Assembly: GCF_039545095.1 (NCBI RefSeq) | Contig: NZ_BAABRS010000001.1 | Span: 1,674,001 to 1,738,000 of the forward strand | From: Fodinibius salicampi | Lineage (GTDB): Bacteria > Bacteroidota > Rhodothermia > Balneolales > Balneolaceae | Length of the DNA stretch: 64,000 nucleotides | Direction of reading: 5' to 3' | Shown: positions 55,275 to 64,000 of the stretch, piece by piece | Layout of the letters: every line of letters begins with the position of its first letter | Position numbering within the stretch: position 1 is the stretch's first letter | Program-made: the position numbers and the translations under genes | The notes under the pieces: model-generated | The model's database searches: none | Told to the model about the DNA's origin: nothing | Seen by the model: only the letters and a program-made list of their open reading frames with translations

Positions 55275-56648
55275 CTACTCATCTGTTTGGGGTATTTCAG
55301 CCCCGGTATCTTCCGCAACCTGTTCCATTTTCTTCCGCAACTGGTCCACAATTTCCGGATTCTCTTCAGCCCGGTTCCATCTTTCGCCCGGATCGTCCTG
55401 CATGTTGAACAGCTCCGCCTCTTCAGAGGCTAGCCTTAATTTCCAGGGACCTTGCCGGTAAGCCTGTAACTCCCCTCTCAGGAAGTATGGATATTCCTGC
55501 CTCGGAGACTCATCACGTTGGCCAGTCAAAAACGGCATCAAATCATATCCGTCGAGGGTATGGCCGGGCAACTCAGCTCCGGCAACTTCTAACAGCGTAC
55601 GGTAAATATCAGGCATGGCCACTAATTCACTGCTTACCCTGCCCTCGGAAATATGTGCCGGCCACCGGATTAGTGCTGGTACCCGTGTACCTCCTTCATA
55701 AGTTGTGGCTTTTGAACCCCGTAAAGGACCTGTTGAACCGGTATGCCAACATTCATTCCCTTCCTGTAACATCCGATCGGGCAAATTATTCCAAGGGCCG
55801 TTGTCGGATGCAAAGAATACAATCGTATTCTCAGATAGTCCCTGCTCATCAAGGGTCTGTAGTACCTGTCCCACACTCCAGTCGATGGTTTCAATGACAT
55901 CGCCATAAAATCCACCATTTGAACGACCACGGAATCCTTCAGCAGTATGTATCGGGAGATGCGGCATATTATAAGCTAAGTAAAAGAAAAACGGCTGTTC
56001 CCCGTCAGCATGGGATTTAATAAAGTTTACGGCCTCTTCGGTATAGCGAATAGTCAGGGAATCCTGGTTAATAGGATGTTCTACCATCTCTGTGTCTCGA
56101 TAAAGCCCCAAGGACTCTTCGGTCTGAACCCAAGGCTTGCGGTAATCGTTGGAATAAGGCAGCCCAAACCAAGAACCAAATCCTTGGTTAGTTGGCAAAA
56201 AATCCTCTTTCATATAGCCTAAATGCCATTTCCCCGCCATACCCGTTGCATATCCAGCCTGCTGAAGACCCTCAGCCAGAGTCAGTTCTTCATCCGGCAG
56301 CCCTCCTTCTCCATCCGAACCAGTTCTACCTCCAAGATCCACCCGGGGCATATGACGTCCTGTTAATAATTCTGTACGTGAAGGAACACACCAAGAGGCC
56401 GTCACAAAAGAAGTAAAGCGTACGCCCTGTTCACCTAATCTATCGATGTTAGGCGTTTTGATAGTGGGGTTTCCATAGCTGCGCAGATCTCCATATCCCA
56501 TATCATCGGGAAAGAGGATTACTATATTCGGAGGCTGTACCTCCTCCCTTTGTTCGCCACAACTGCTAAAAAGTAATGCCCCGAGAACCAGCAGAATTAT
56601 ACAGCAAAGTTGAGAACTTAGAAATCTTATTAAACACGCGGGATACAT
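55275..56648 (-). CDS. Arylsulfatase A-like lipoprotein (paralogue 1)
   Basis: 457 residues. The lipoprotein signal ends at Cys30 (LGALLFSSC). Metal site PDDMGYGDLRSYGNPTIKTP, formylglycine motif C87-V-P-S-R91, then GMAGKWHLGYM and ASDNGPW. It shares with the 60420-61763 gene the segments GLPYSND, PHLPIH/PHVPLY, GDVIE(T/E)IDWSVGQVL and the SDNGPW end, so the two are paralogues of the arylsulfatase A / galactosamine-6-sulfatase-like group. It starts 21 nt after the end of the HEAT-repeat sulfatase and is clearly co-transcribed with it. Confidence 0.9.
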   Translation of the reverse strand: MYPACLIRFLSSQLCCIILLVLGALLFSSCGEQREEVQPPNIVILFPDDMGYGDLRSYGNPTIKTPNIDRLGEQGVRFTSFVTASWCVPSRTELLTGRHMPRVDLGGRTGSDGEGGLPDEELTLAEGLQQAGYATGMAGKWHLGYMKEDFLPTNQGFGSWFGLPYSNDYRKPWVQTEESLGLYRDTEMVEHPINQDSLTIRYTEEAVNFIKSHADGEQPFFFYLAYNMPHLPIHTAEGFRGRSNGGFYGDVIETIDWSVGQVLQTLDEQGLSENTIVFFASDNGPWNNLPDRMLQEGNECWHTGSTGPLRGSKATTYEGGTRVPALIRWPAHISEGRVSSELVAMPDIYRTLLEVAGAELPGHTLDGYDLMPFLTGQRDESPRQEYPYFLRGELQAYRQGPWKLRLASEEAELFNMQDDPGERWNRAEENPEIVDQLRKKMEQVAEDTGAEIPQTDE

Positions 56649-56669
56649 TCGCTTGATTTTTTTGTTAAT

Positions 56670-58526
56670 CTAATTTTCCAATAACTTTTCTGATGCTCTG
56701 AATATATAATTACCGGTCCCCTGAGTACCTTCATACTCGTCAAAAAGCGACCGAACTCGACTTGACAATTTAGCCGGCATAGAATCCAGTTCGATTGCTT
56801 CCAACAAGTTCAATGCTCGCAGCTTTACGTGCTCATCAGGATCCCGCAAAGATTCTTCAATAATTTTAAATGCTTCGGGTTGCTGATCAAGTGAATTCAG
56901 CGCTTCGGCAACAGCTACACGAACGACACCAGAAGGATCGTCGGTCCGTTGCAATAATTGATCCACATAACCTGAAGCATGAGCATTGCTAATAGCCAGT
57001 CCCATGGCCGCCCAGAATCTTATCGAGGGGTCGTCGTGATCCAGCCGTTCCGCCAATACTTCTACATTCTCCCGCTCATTCAGAGAAGCCATTTCGGCGG
57101 TTTCTATAATTTCTTCAAGAGGGACGTTATCCTCACGGACTGCTTCATATAAGGTACCTTCTCCACGAAGACTGTCAATAATTCCCTCCGGTATAAAGCC
57201 CAAATCTCTTTGATCTCGAATCCATCTTTTATTAACATGCCGCAAGCGTTTCAATTCATCCTGATACTCTGGTTCATCCGCCAGGTTATGGACTGTATGA
57301 GGATCATCTGCTAAATTGTAGAGTTCTTCGGCCGGTTTAGATTCAAAAAAAACCCGCTGAGTTTCATTAAGATTGCCCTCTTGATATTCCTCTTCCCAGC
57401 TCTGCATGGTAGGAGCCATCCATAAATACCACAGATATTGACCATAAATACGCTGAGGCATGTAATTGCGGACATACAACCATTCTTTGTCATGAACAGC
57501 CCGTACCAGGTCGTACCGCTCGTCCATGCGTCCCCGGTATGTATGCACATATTCCCGAGCCTCAGCTTCATACTTTCCCAAAAACGGTTTGCCGTCCATA
57601 AATTCCGGCGGCTCAATACCTGCCAGACTCAAAACTGTGGCGGAAAAGTCTACAAAGGAAACCAGTCGGTCGGTACGTTCCTTGTCAGGTGCCAAATGTT
57701 CGTATTTAGGAGGTACATAAACAATCAGTGGAATCTGTAGTCCCCGCTGATTCATAAACCGTTTAGAACCGGGCAAAGCTCCCCCATGATCGCCATAGTA
57801 GAATATGATGGTATTTTCGGCCTCACCCGATTCTTCCAGATCTCTAAGTATTTCTCCAACCTGCTCATCCATCCGGCTAACTTCATCATAATAATGAGCC
57901 CAGTCCCTTTTAATCGTTTCTGTTTGCGGATGATAGGGCGGAACCGGTGCCTCTTCGGGATCATGGATTAGCGTATCAATCGGATCGTGCAGGCTACTCT
58001 CGTGGCTAATGGTTATATTTCGAACGTGGAAAAAGGGTTGTCCCTCTTCTCGGTCACGATAATGAGCCTCACCACTGGATTCATCCCAAACTTCCGGCTG
58101 ATCAACTGTATTATAATCTTTCTTTCGATTGTTAGTGGTATAGTAACCAGCCTCCTGCAGGTACTTTGGGAAAAATTGAGTTTCTTCCGGTATTGGATAG
58201 ATACTCCGCATATTTTCAGTACCCATCCGGTTCGCATAGGTACCGGTAATCAATGTAAACCGGGAAGGCGCACACACAGGCGTGGTGGCGTATGCATTCT
58301 CATAGATGGTTCCCTGATCTGCTAATTGATCAATATTGGGTGTATCCGCATAATCATCCCCATAAGCCCCAATAAAAGGGCTATTGTCCTCGCTGGTTAT
58401 CCACAGAATATTGGGCAGAGGAGGATCTTCAGATGTTTCTGCACAGCCACAAAGTGTAGCAACCAGCAGCATAATTAATCCTGATTTAGTAACACACCCC
58501 CAAATCCCCTTTTCAGTCCAATCCAT
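56670..58526 (-). CDS. Sulfatase lipoprotein with C-terminal HEAT-like repeats
   Basis: 618 residues. The lipoprotein signal ends near Cys28 (ATLCGC). The N-terminal sulfatase domain (about 38-470) has TSEDNSPFIGAYGDDYADTP, where the usual Asp pair is Glu46-Asp47, the motif C85-A-P-S-R89 and FYYGDHGGALPGSKRFMNQR. The last 130 residues hold HEAT-like repeats (VEVLAERLDHDDPSIRFWAA, VDQLLQRTDDPSGVVRVAVA, ESLRDPDEHVKLRALNLL). The repeats may mediate protein contacts. It heads a tight pair with the next sulfatase (21 nt) and follows a 244-nt gap. Confidence 0.9.
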   Translation of the reverse strand: MDWTEKGIWGCVTKSGLIMLLVATLCGCAETSEDPPLPNILWITSEDNSPFIGAYGDDYADTPNIDQLADQGTIYENAYATTPVCAPSRFTLITGTYANRMGTENMRSIYPIPEETQFFPKYLQEAGYYTTNNRKKDYNTVDQPEVWDESSGEAHYRDREEGQPFFHVRNITISHESSLHDPIDTLIHDPEEAPVPPYHPQTETIKRDWAHYYDEVSRMDEQVGEILRDLEESGEAENTIIFYYGDHGGALPGSKRFMNQRGLQIPLIVYVPPKYEHLAPDKERTDRLVSFVDFSATVLSLAGIEPPEFMDGKPFLGKYEAEAREYVHTYRGRMDERYDLVRAVHDKEWLYVRNYMPQRIYGQYLWYLWMAPTMQSWEEEYQEGNLNETQRVFFESKPAEELYNLADDPHTVHNLADEPEYQDELKRLRHVNKRWIRDQRDLGFIPEGIIDSLRGEGTLYEAVREDNVPLEEIIETAEMASLNERENVEVLAERLDHDDPSIRFWAAMGLAISNAHASGYVDQLLQRTDDPSGVVRVAVAEALNSLDQQPEAFKIIEESLRDPDEHVKLRALNLLEAIELDSMPAKLSSRVRSLFDEYEGTQGTGNYIFRASEKLLEN

Positions 58527-58770
58527 TTTTTAAAAATATTATTAACACTTTTAGGATTAGGATGTAGCCAGTGAGTCAAACTCCCATTCCACCCTTTATA
58601 ATACAAGTAAATGAATTCTTGTATCTATTTTCTCACTACTTGTAAGTTCAAAGTCGCTTTTCTCCGGGAACATCAGCTAATAAAACCCCTTTATCCCTTA
58701 AACACATTTTGTTAGTACTCATATCTTCCCCCTAACTAATTAAAGAAATCTAACTCGAAAATAACAATCC

Positions 58771-60339
58771 TTAATCTTCGCTCAACGGCAGTGCCCACTC
58801 GGGAGGTGGAAAATCCCTCATTGGTCCCCTGAGACGCGGATAGTTTTCCCACACATCGCCGTCACCAACCACGCGGGGATCCTCTGTGTCTCTAAGAACT
58901 CCCGTCAACTGTTTCCGGAAACTGCGGGTAAGCTTTTCGTAATCTGGATCCAGCGCCAGATTATTAATACATCCGGGATCTTTCTTAATATTGTATAGCT
59001 CTTCTGAGGGCCGTCGCCCAACGGCGAGATGCAAGTATCGGTTGAAATAGGGATCATCGGCCTGTTCCGTCATCACCTGCAACGTTGGAGCGGAGTCGAT
59101 ATCATGATAGCCGCTATGCATGGAGGTCAGTTTTCCACCTTCAATCCGTCTTGGACTCCCGGCTGGCCATCGATGGGGGGCGAAGTTCCGGATGTAAAGA
59201 TACTGATGCGTGCGAAGAGACCTCTGGGGATATCCCAGATTATTCCAACGGGAGCTTGAGTGACGCTCCCGTCCCGAATAGACGGCGTCTCGAGTGGGAT
59301 CCACGATGCCTTCTTCCGAGGATGTCAGAATATCCATAAGACTATGTCCTGTCATGGAATATTCACCCCGATGCTCGACTCCGGCCGCCTCGAGTATCGT
59401 TGGCATAAAATCAATTAAACTGACGAGATCATCAACCACACGTCCTCCTTCCACCCGCTCCCCCCATCGCACCGCCAGCGGAACATGAATCCCGTCTTCA
59501 TAGAGGTTTGCCTTGGCCCGCGGGAACGGCATACCGTTATCAGATGTCACAATAATCAGTGTATTTTCCAACTCACCCCGCTCCTTCAACAGGGTAACAG
59601 CGTTCCCCAGGTGCCGGTCAAACCATTCGATTTCAATGGCATAATCAAGCAGATCGCTTCGCACTTCAGGCGTATCCGGCAGGTAATCCGGAACCTCCAC
59701 ATCCTCAATATTTTTGCCCGCCGCCCGGCCTATACCTTTTTCATAGGGACGGTGCGGTTCTGAAGTACCAAGCCAAAAATAAAAGGGAGATTCCACCGGA
59801 CGCTGCTCCAAAAAGGCCCGGAAGTTACCGGCATAATCGATATCCCGGATATAATCATGTGGTGGATCAAGCACCTCATCCTGGAAGGCTGGTCCCGCCG
59901 GATTTCGGTCCCTGCCTCCTACTTCCCAGTCACCCGGCCCCCATCCCTTTCCGGTGTAGCCTACCTCGTAGCCCGCTTCTTCAAGTAGGTTGGGCAGGAC
60001 GGTATATTTTTCAGAAAATGAACTAGCGTGCGTCCCCGCGGCCTCATTTTGCCAGGGGTATCTCCCAGTCAGTATCGTAGCACGAGAGGGACTGCAACCG
60101 GGGGATGCCACAAACCCATTCATGAATAAAATACCTTCCTCTGCCACCCTGTCAAAAACCGGAGTTTCCACAAAATCTGAACCATAGGCTGAGGCGTGGG
60201 GAAAGGACTGATCATCACTGATGACAAACAGGATATTGGGACGCTGATCCTGGGCATAACCCGAAACTCCCCACGCTACGATCAAACCCAAAAACAGTAT
60301 TTTTTTAGCAACTGAACTAAACAAGTGAAAAGTGTCCAT
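58771..60339 (-). CDS. Sulfatase, heparan-N-sulfatase-like (paralogue 2)
   Basis: 522 residues. Signal peptide (ILFLGLIVAWGVSGYAQ), metal site [13 protein letters not shown], formylglycine motif C82-S-P-S-R86, [18 protein letters not shown]. It is a close paralogue of the 51893-53512 gene in every core segment. The C-terminal part (MHSGYHDIDSAPTLQVMTEQ and the final PRLRGPMRDFPPPEWALP) differs, so the two copies have diverged at the substrate side. It is probably periplasmic. It lies 80 nt downstream of the 60420-61763 gene. Confidence 0.9.
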   Translation of the reverse strand: MDTFHLFSSVAKKILFLGLIVAWGVSGYAQDQRPNILFVISDDQSFPHASAYGSDFVETPVFDRVAEEGILFMNGFVASPGCSPSRATILTGRYPWQNEAAGTHASSFSEKYTVLPNLLEEAGYEVGYTGKGWGPGDWEVGGRDRNPAGPAFQDEVLDPPHDYIRDIDYAGNFRAFLEQRPVESPFYFWLGTSEPHRPYEKGIGRAAGKNIEDVEVPDYLPDTPEVRSDLLDYAIEIEWFDRHLGNAVTLLKERGELENTLIIVTSDNGMPFPRAKANLYEDGIHVPLAVRWGERVEGGRVVDDLVSLIDFMPTILEAAGVEHRGEYSMTGHSLMDILTSSEEGIVDPTRDAVYSGRERHSSSRWNNLGYPQRSLRTHQYLYIRNFAPHRWPAGSPRRIEGGKLTSMHSGYHDIDSAPTLQVMTEQADDPYFNRYLHLAVGRRPSEELYNIKKDPGCINNLALDPDYEKLTRSFRKQLTGVLRDTEDPRVVGDGDVWENYPRLRGPMRDFPPPEWALPLSED

Positions 60340-60419
60340 GATCTGTGTTCTTTAAGAGTACGTATTCACATCCCTCATGTCCCAAGGTTTTTGACATTTA
60401 GGATAGACAAAATATTTAT

Positions 60420-61763
60420 TTATTCCTCTTCTCTTGCCAGCCGTTCCAGTTCCCGCCTTCCTTTTTCCAGACGCTCTACCATTTTTGCAACTACGCCGGG
60501 CTCCTCCCGGGTATAACTGAACTGTTCGGAGGGATTACGCTCCAAGTTAAACAGCAAGCCTGGATCGTAGTAGTGAGACTCCCCTCTACGCTCTCCCTCA
60601 AAGCGGGTCAGCCCCCGCCGGTAGTAGGAGCGGATTACAAATTTCCAGCGCTGTGATCGTACCGCTGTAATTTCCTGATTATTGAAAAAATAGAGATACT
60701 CATGAGGTGATTGCTCCCCGCCCTGCAACACCGTCCAGATATTTTTTCCGTCGATGGTCCGGTCCCCGGGCAATTCTGCCCCGGCCAGTGAAAGCAGCGT
60801 GGGGAACAGATCGAAATTCATCGTTATTGCATTCGAGCTAACGCCGGGTGGAATCTGTCCGGGCCATCGAGAAATAAACGGAACGCCCTGCCCCCCTTCC
60901 CAGCTTGCTGCCCCCTTGCGGTCCCGCAGCCGACCGGAGCTGCCCTCAAACCAGGGACCATTGTCACTCGTAAAAATAACCAGGGTGTTCTCGTCAATAT
61001 CGTGCCGCTCCAGGGCCTTCAGAACTTGTCCTACACTCCAGTCAATCTCCTCGATCACATCTCCATACAGACCCGCTTTGGATCGCCTTTGAAACGCTTC
61101 GGAAGCATACAACGGCACGTGCGGCATGGAATGGGCGAGATAAAGAAAAAATGGCTGATCCGGTTGTTCCTCAATAAACTGAACAGCCTCCCGAGTATAC
61201 CGCTTGGTCAGGGTTGTCTGATCAACAGGCTCTTCAAGGACTTCCTTGTTGCGATAAAGCGGCAGCGGATGCATATCATTGCTGTAGGGCAATCCATAAA
61301 AATAATCAAAGCCGTTGCCGGTGGGCCAGGAGACGTCAACCGTTCCCAAATGCCACTTGCCCACCATACCGGTCCGGTATCCCTCAGCTTTTAGAGCCTC
61401 AGCAAGTGTGATCTCCTCCTCTGGCAAGCCGTGATTATCATCCGGAAACAACACGCTGTGGGCCAACCCCGTCCGTATAGGATAGCGACCGGTTAAAAGC
61501 CCCGCCCGCGCAGGTGTACATACGTTGGCACTCGAATAATGGTGAACCAGTTTTACTCCTTCGGCTTCCATCCGGTCAATATGGGGTGTCTCGATTAGCG
61601 GTGAACCGGAACGCCCAACATCCCCATAACCGAGATCATCATTAAAGATGACGATAAAATTCGGATGATCTATCCCGGTACTCTCCTGTGCAATGACAGG
61701 GAAGCTACTCATTATATAAAAAGGTATAATAAAACTGATCGTTAATGCTGTTCTTACAGACAT
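60420..61763 (-). CDS. Arylsulfatase A-like sulfatase (paralogue 2)
   Basis: 447 residues. A cleavable signal peptide (ISFIIPFYIMSSFPVIAQ) differs from the lipoprotein signal of its paralogue at 55275-56648. Metal site NDDLGYGDVGRSGSPLIETP, formylglycine motif C82-T-P-A-R86, then GMVGKWHLGTVD and TSDNGPWFEG. The C-terminus is rich in Arg and Glu (MVERLEKGRRELERLAREEE), a charged helix. It belongs to the arylsulfatase A / GalNAc-6-sulfatase-like group. It starts 21 nt after the previous sulfatase and is co-transcribed with it. Confidence 0.9.
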   Translation of the reverse strand: MSVRTALTISFIIPFYIMSSFPVIAQESTGIDHPNFIVIFNDDLGYGDVGRSGSPLIETPHIDRMEAEGVKLVHHYSSANVCTPARAGLLTGRYPIRTGLAHSVLFPDDNHGLPEEEITLAEALKAEGYRTGMVGKWHLGTVDVSWPTGNGFDYFYGLPYSNDMHPLPLYRNKEVLEEPVDQTTLTKRYTREAVQFIEEQPDQPFFLYLAHSMPHVPLYASEAFQRRSKAGLYGDVIEEIDWSVGQVLKALERHDIDENTLVIFTSDNGPWFEGSSGRLRDRKGAASWEGGQGVPFISRWPGQIPPGVSSNAITMNFDLFPTLLSLAGAELPGDRTIDGKNIWTVLQGGEQSPHEYLYFFNNQEITAVRSQRWKFVIRSYYRRGLTRFEGERRGESHYYDPGLLFNLERNPSEQFSYTREEPGVVAKMVERLEKGRRELERLAREEE

Positions 61764-61784
61764 AATATGATGTTATTTTTACTG

Positions 61785-63356
61785 TTAATCTTCTGCCTCC
61801 ATCGCCTTAGCCCACTCCTGCCACTGTGACTCCAACTGATCAACTACATTCGGGTATTGTCTGGCTAAGTTCTTTGTTTCTGTACGGTCGGTATGCCGGT
61901 CATACAATTCCCACTCATCTTCCCAACTTACCATCTTCCACTTTTCAGTTTGAATAGCACGTCCGCTGTTCCACTCATAAAACAATGGGTGTTCTCGCTC
62001 GATAGAATCTCCTTTAAACAGTGGAAGCAGGCTGACTCCTTCCATTGGATGTATAGACTCGCCTCGGTACTCCTTGGGATAGTCCGCTCCGCTTACCTCA
62101 ACCAGCGTGGGCATGATGTCTATAAAATGAAGTAGGCTATGGTCTACCCGTCCCCCTTCTGGAATGACTTCCGGCCAGTGAACAATAAAGGGCGTAGCCG
62201 TTCCACCTTCATGGGAATAGTTCTTATAGAAACGAAATGGAGTATTTGCTACATTGGCCCAGTCTTCTTTCAGCGATGCCCAACGGGTTATGGAGCCTAT
62301 GGGTCCCTCCCCGATTTGCACAACTTCAGCTGAGGCGCCGTTATCTGAGGCAAACATTATAAGCGTGTTGTTCAGCTCATCTCTTTCCTCGAGGTAATCA
62401 ATCAGCCGCCCGATATTCTGATCCATCCGGTCTACCATGGCGGCATAGACCTGCATCCGCCTTGCTTGGTCGACCTTCGTCGAGTCGTCAAGATCGGGCC
62501 AGCTGCGATAAGTCGGCTCCGATCGCGGATAGCGCTCATCCAGCAGTCCCATTTGACGCTGACGCTCGTAGCGGCCTTCGGCTATTGCCTCATAACCAAC
62601 CTCATAGACTCCATCATACTTTTCGATAACCTCTTCAGGAGCTTGCAGAGGATCGTGAGGAGCCTGATAGGAAAGATATAACAGAAACGGATTCTGTTCA
62701 TCCTCATAACGCCCCAGCAACTCCAGCGCCCAATCGGTCCAGCTGTCGGTGCCATAGTAATTCTCCAGGGGCGTATAGGGAGCAGCCAATGAGTCATCAA
62801 ACATAAATTTCCGTGGATATGCCCACTCTTTCTGAGCTGGTGCACCCGGATCGCCGGAACGCTGCTCGCCGGGGTTGAAGTAGTTGGCCGCCCCGTCGCG
62901 CAGTCCCCAATAATGATCAAAACCCCATTCATAAGGATTGTCCGTACTGTGGTGCTTTCCTACAAAAATCGTAGTATATTCCGACCTGCTTAGCACTTCC
63001 CCGAACATTACTGCCTGCTCGAAGCCCCCTGGCGATTCTCCCATTCCCACTTGCTGGGCATACTGTCCGGTTAACAGCACGGCTCTTGAAGGAAAACATT
63101 TACTGGTATTGTGCATCTGGGTAAACCGTATACCGTTTCCCGCCAGTCGGTCCAGGTTCGGCGTTTCTATCTCAGATCCATACGCCCCAATATCCGAATA
63201 GCCCAGGTCATCGGCCAAGATAAACACAATATTGGGTCTAGGGGATTCATTAGGGTTGTCGGAATCCTGACCGCATCCACTGAGTAGTAATACTACAAGT
63301 AAAAAACATATAGAAATTGGAGATATACAGTATTTTAATATGGGTCTGATAGTCAT
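61785..63356 (-). CDS. Arylsulfatase lipoprotein (S1_4-like)
   Basis: 523 residues. The lipoprotein signal ends at Cys28 (LLLSGC). Metal site ADDLGYSDIGAYGSEIETP, formylglycine motif C87-F-P-S-R91 with AVLLTGQYAQQVG, then FVGKHHSTDNPYEWGFDHYW and ASDNGASAEVV. HKGGTATPFIVHWP-type sequence is present as SHEGGTATPFIVHWP, a mark of the broad S1_4 arylsulfatase group. It is the first sulfatase in transcription order, 133 nt after the PhoD-like gene. Confidence 0.9.
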   Translation of the reverse strand: MTIRPILKYCISPISICFLLVVLLLSGCGQDSDNPNESPRPNIVFILADDLGYSDIGAYGSEIETPNLDRLAGNGIRFTQMHNTSKCFPSRAVLLTGQYAQQVGMGESPGGFEQAVMFGEVLSRSEYTTIFVGKHHSTDNPYEWGFDHYWGLRDGAANYFNPGEQRSGDPGAPAQKEWAYPRKFMFDDSLAAPYTPLENYYGTDSWTDWALELLGRYEDEQNPFLLYLSYQAPHDPLQAPEEVIEKYDGVYEVGYEAIAEGRYERQRQMGLLDERYPRSEPTYRSWPDLDDSTKVDQARRMQVYAAMVDRMDQNIGRLIDYLEERDELNNTLIMFASDNGASAEVVQIGEGPIGSITRWASLKEDWANVANTPFRFYKNYSHEGGTATPFIVHWPEVIPEGGRVDHSLLHFIDIMPTLVEVSGADYPKEYRGESIHPMEGVSLLPLFKGDSIEREHPLFYEWNSGRAIQTEKWKMVSWEDEWELYDRHTDRTETKNLARQYPNVVDQLESQWQEWAKAMEAED

Positions 63357-63489
63357 TTGATTAACAAATCATAGTGATTTTTTTACTGCTTTTTGAAAGA
63401 AAACACCTAAATACTGCTATCTCCGGAGTACCTTTTCATCATAACGAAGCATAGACTGCACAGGTAGTATAGCTCCATTTAAAAACCAT

Positions 63490-64000
63490 TTATTCAAATT
63501 TATAAACAATAGGCTCCGAATCTTCCCCCGGGGTTACCCCTTCAACTTCCTGCCATCGATCCTGATCAGGTTCTCCTACTCTAATGGTATATGTGGAATG
63601 GAGATCAAAGACCTTGGGTGTGAATCGATCTCCCTGTAAACGCAAAGCATATTCCAGCTGATCGCTCTCTTCTTGATAGAGCTGCAGGACAGGATTTTGC
63701 AGCCCTTGGACCCTAACTTCTGGCAGGTACCCTACGGCCTTGCGACCATAATTGGCTTGCTGGCTCACGACAATCGGCCAGCCATCGTACTGCCCCTCGG
63801 GATTAGCGAGTGGGTCCACGTATCGGGGCCAGCATTCGATCCGCATGCTGCGGTCCGTTTTATCGAAGGTGACTATTCCATAGCCGGTCACCCGGTCGTA
63901 GATCAGGCCCGGATCCCGGTTGGTCTGGACCGGGTTGGCTACCGCCAGGACCGTCATTTGGTTACCAAAAGCATCCTTAAAATTGCCTGTATATTTCGGG
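63490..64000 (-). CDS. PhoD-like metallophosphatase, C-terminal part
   Basis: 170 codons to the window edge; the frame stays open through the boundary, so the 5' part lies beyond 64000. The visible part (KYTGNFKDAFGNQMTVLAVA, NPVQTNRDPGLIYDRVTGYG, IVTFDKTDRSMRIECWPR) matches the end of alkaline phosphatase D / PhoD-like calcineurin-fold enzymes. The last 55 residues form an extra beta-rich tail (YTIRVGEPDQDRWQEVEGV). The metal-binding residues are not in the window. It is probably the leading gene of the sulfatase run, and it suggests phosphate-ester as well as sulfate-ester removal. Confidence 0.75.
   Translation of the reverse strand, partial: PKYTGNFKDAFGNQMTVLAVANPVQTNRDPGLIYDRVTGYGIVTFDKTDRSMRIECWPRYVDPLANPEGQYDGWPIVVSQQANYGRKAVGYLPEVRVQGLQNPVLQLYQEESDQLEYALRLQGDRFTPKVFDLHSTYTIRVGEPDQDRWQEVEGVTPGEDSEPIVYKFE

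Noticed and set aside
48643-63356. Type IX secreted sulfatases
   Set aside because: None of the nine has an added C-terminal sorting domain; each ends with the sulfatase fold or HEAT repeats.

Overview
The window looks like a chromosomal segment from a marine or halophilic member of the Bacteroidota/Balneolota group (Balneola, Gracilimonas or Fodinibius-like). This is an inference from gene content. The evidence is a fused aspartokinase/diaminopimelate decarboxylase, a GWxTD lipoprotein, a PorW/SprE-like TPR lipoprotein, a TonB receptor paired with a DUF4249 lipoprotein, many lipoprotein signal peptides, a tmRNA tag resembling that of Salinibacter, and an IntDOT-like integrase.

Left end (1-5181): an AT-rich integrated element abutting the 3' end of the tmRNA gene. 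From the tmRNA outward it carries a tyrosine integrase, a MerR-type excisionase-like gene, a winged-helix gene preceded by palindromes, a solitary Mrr-like restriction endonuclease with an N-terminal PUA/EVE-like part, and small unknown genes that each have their own terminator. Its other end lies outside the window.

Central chromosome (5182-44631): tmRNA, then a solitary four-helix-bundle (IVS/S23-type) gene bracketed by inverted repeats, then mostly housekeeping genes: lysAC, TonB receptor/DUF4249, rpiB-glyA, tatA, tatC, an FKBP isomerase, alr with a PYROXD2-like oxidoreductase, sppA, a metallo-beta-lactamase-fold hydrolase, rho, folC, pyrD, a PorW-like lipoprotein, pyk, a GWxTD lipoprotein, initiator tRNA, lysine 6-transaminase, an AhpD-like protein, purL, a YjjG-type nucleotidase and a LemA/TPM/NIPSNAP/TPM operon. 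Two non-coding points stand out. One is a probable structured RNA with a strong terminator upstream of pyk. The other is a degenerate second copy of the initiator tRNA, 4 kb from the intact one; the two copies bracket a cupredoxin / HisKA_2 histidine kinase / outer-membrane beta-barrel operon.

Right end (44691-64000): a 5-oxoprolinase/hydantoinase fusion and then nine consecutive formylglycine-type sulfatases on the minus strand, ending in a truncated PhoD-like phosphatase. All nine keep the C-x-P-x-R maturation motif. Four look like lipoproteins and five like secreted periplasmic enzymes, so the locus is probably the desulfation arm of a sulfated-polysaccharide utilisation region. Glycosidases, SusC/SusD and the maturase are not in view. 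Two sulfatase subfamilies recur in the same relative order, which suggests an internal duplication.

I saw no CRISPR array, rRNA operon, insertion sequence or complete prophage.
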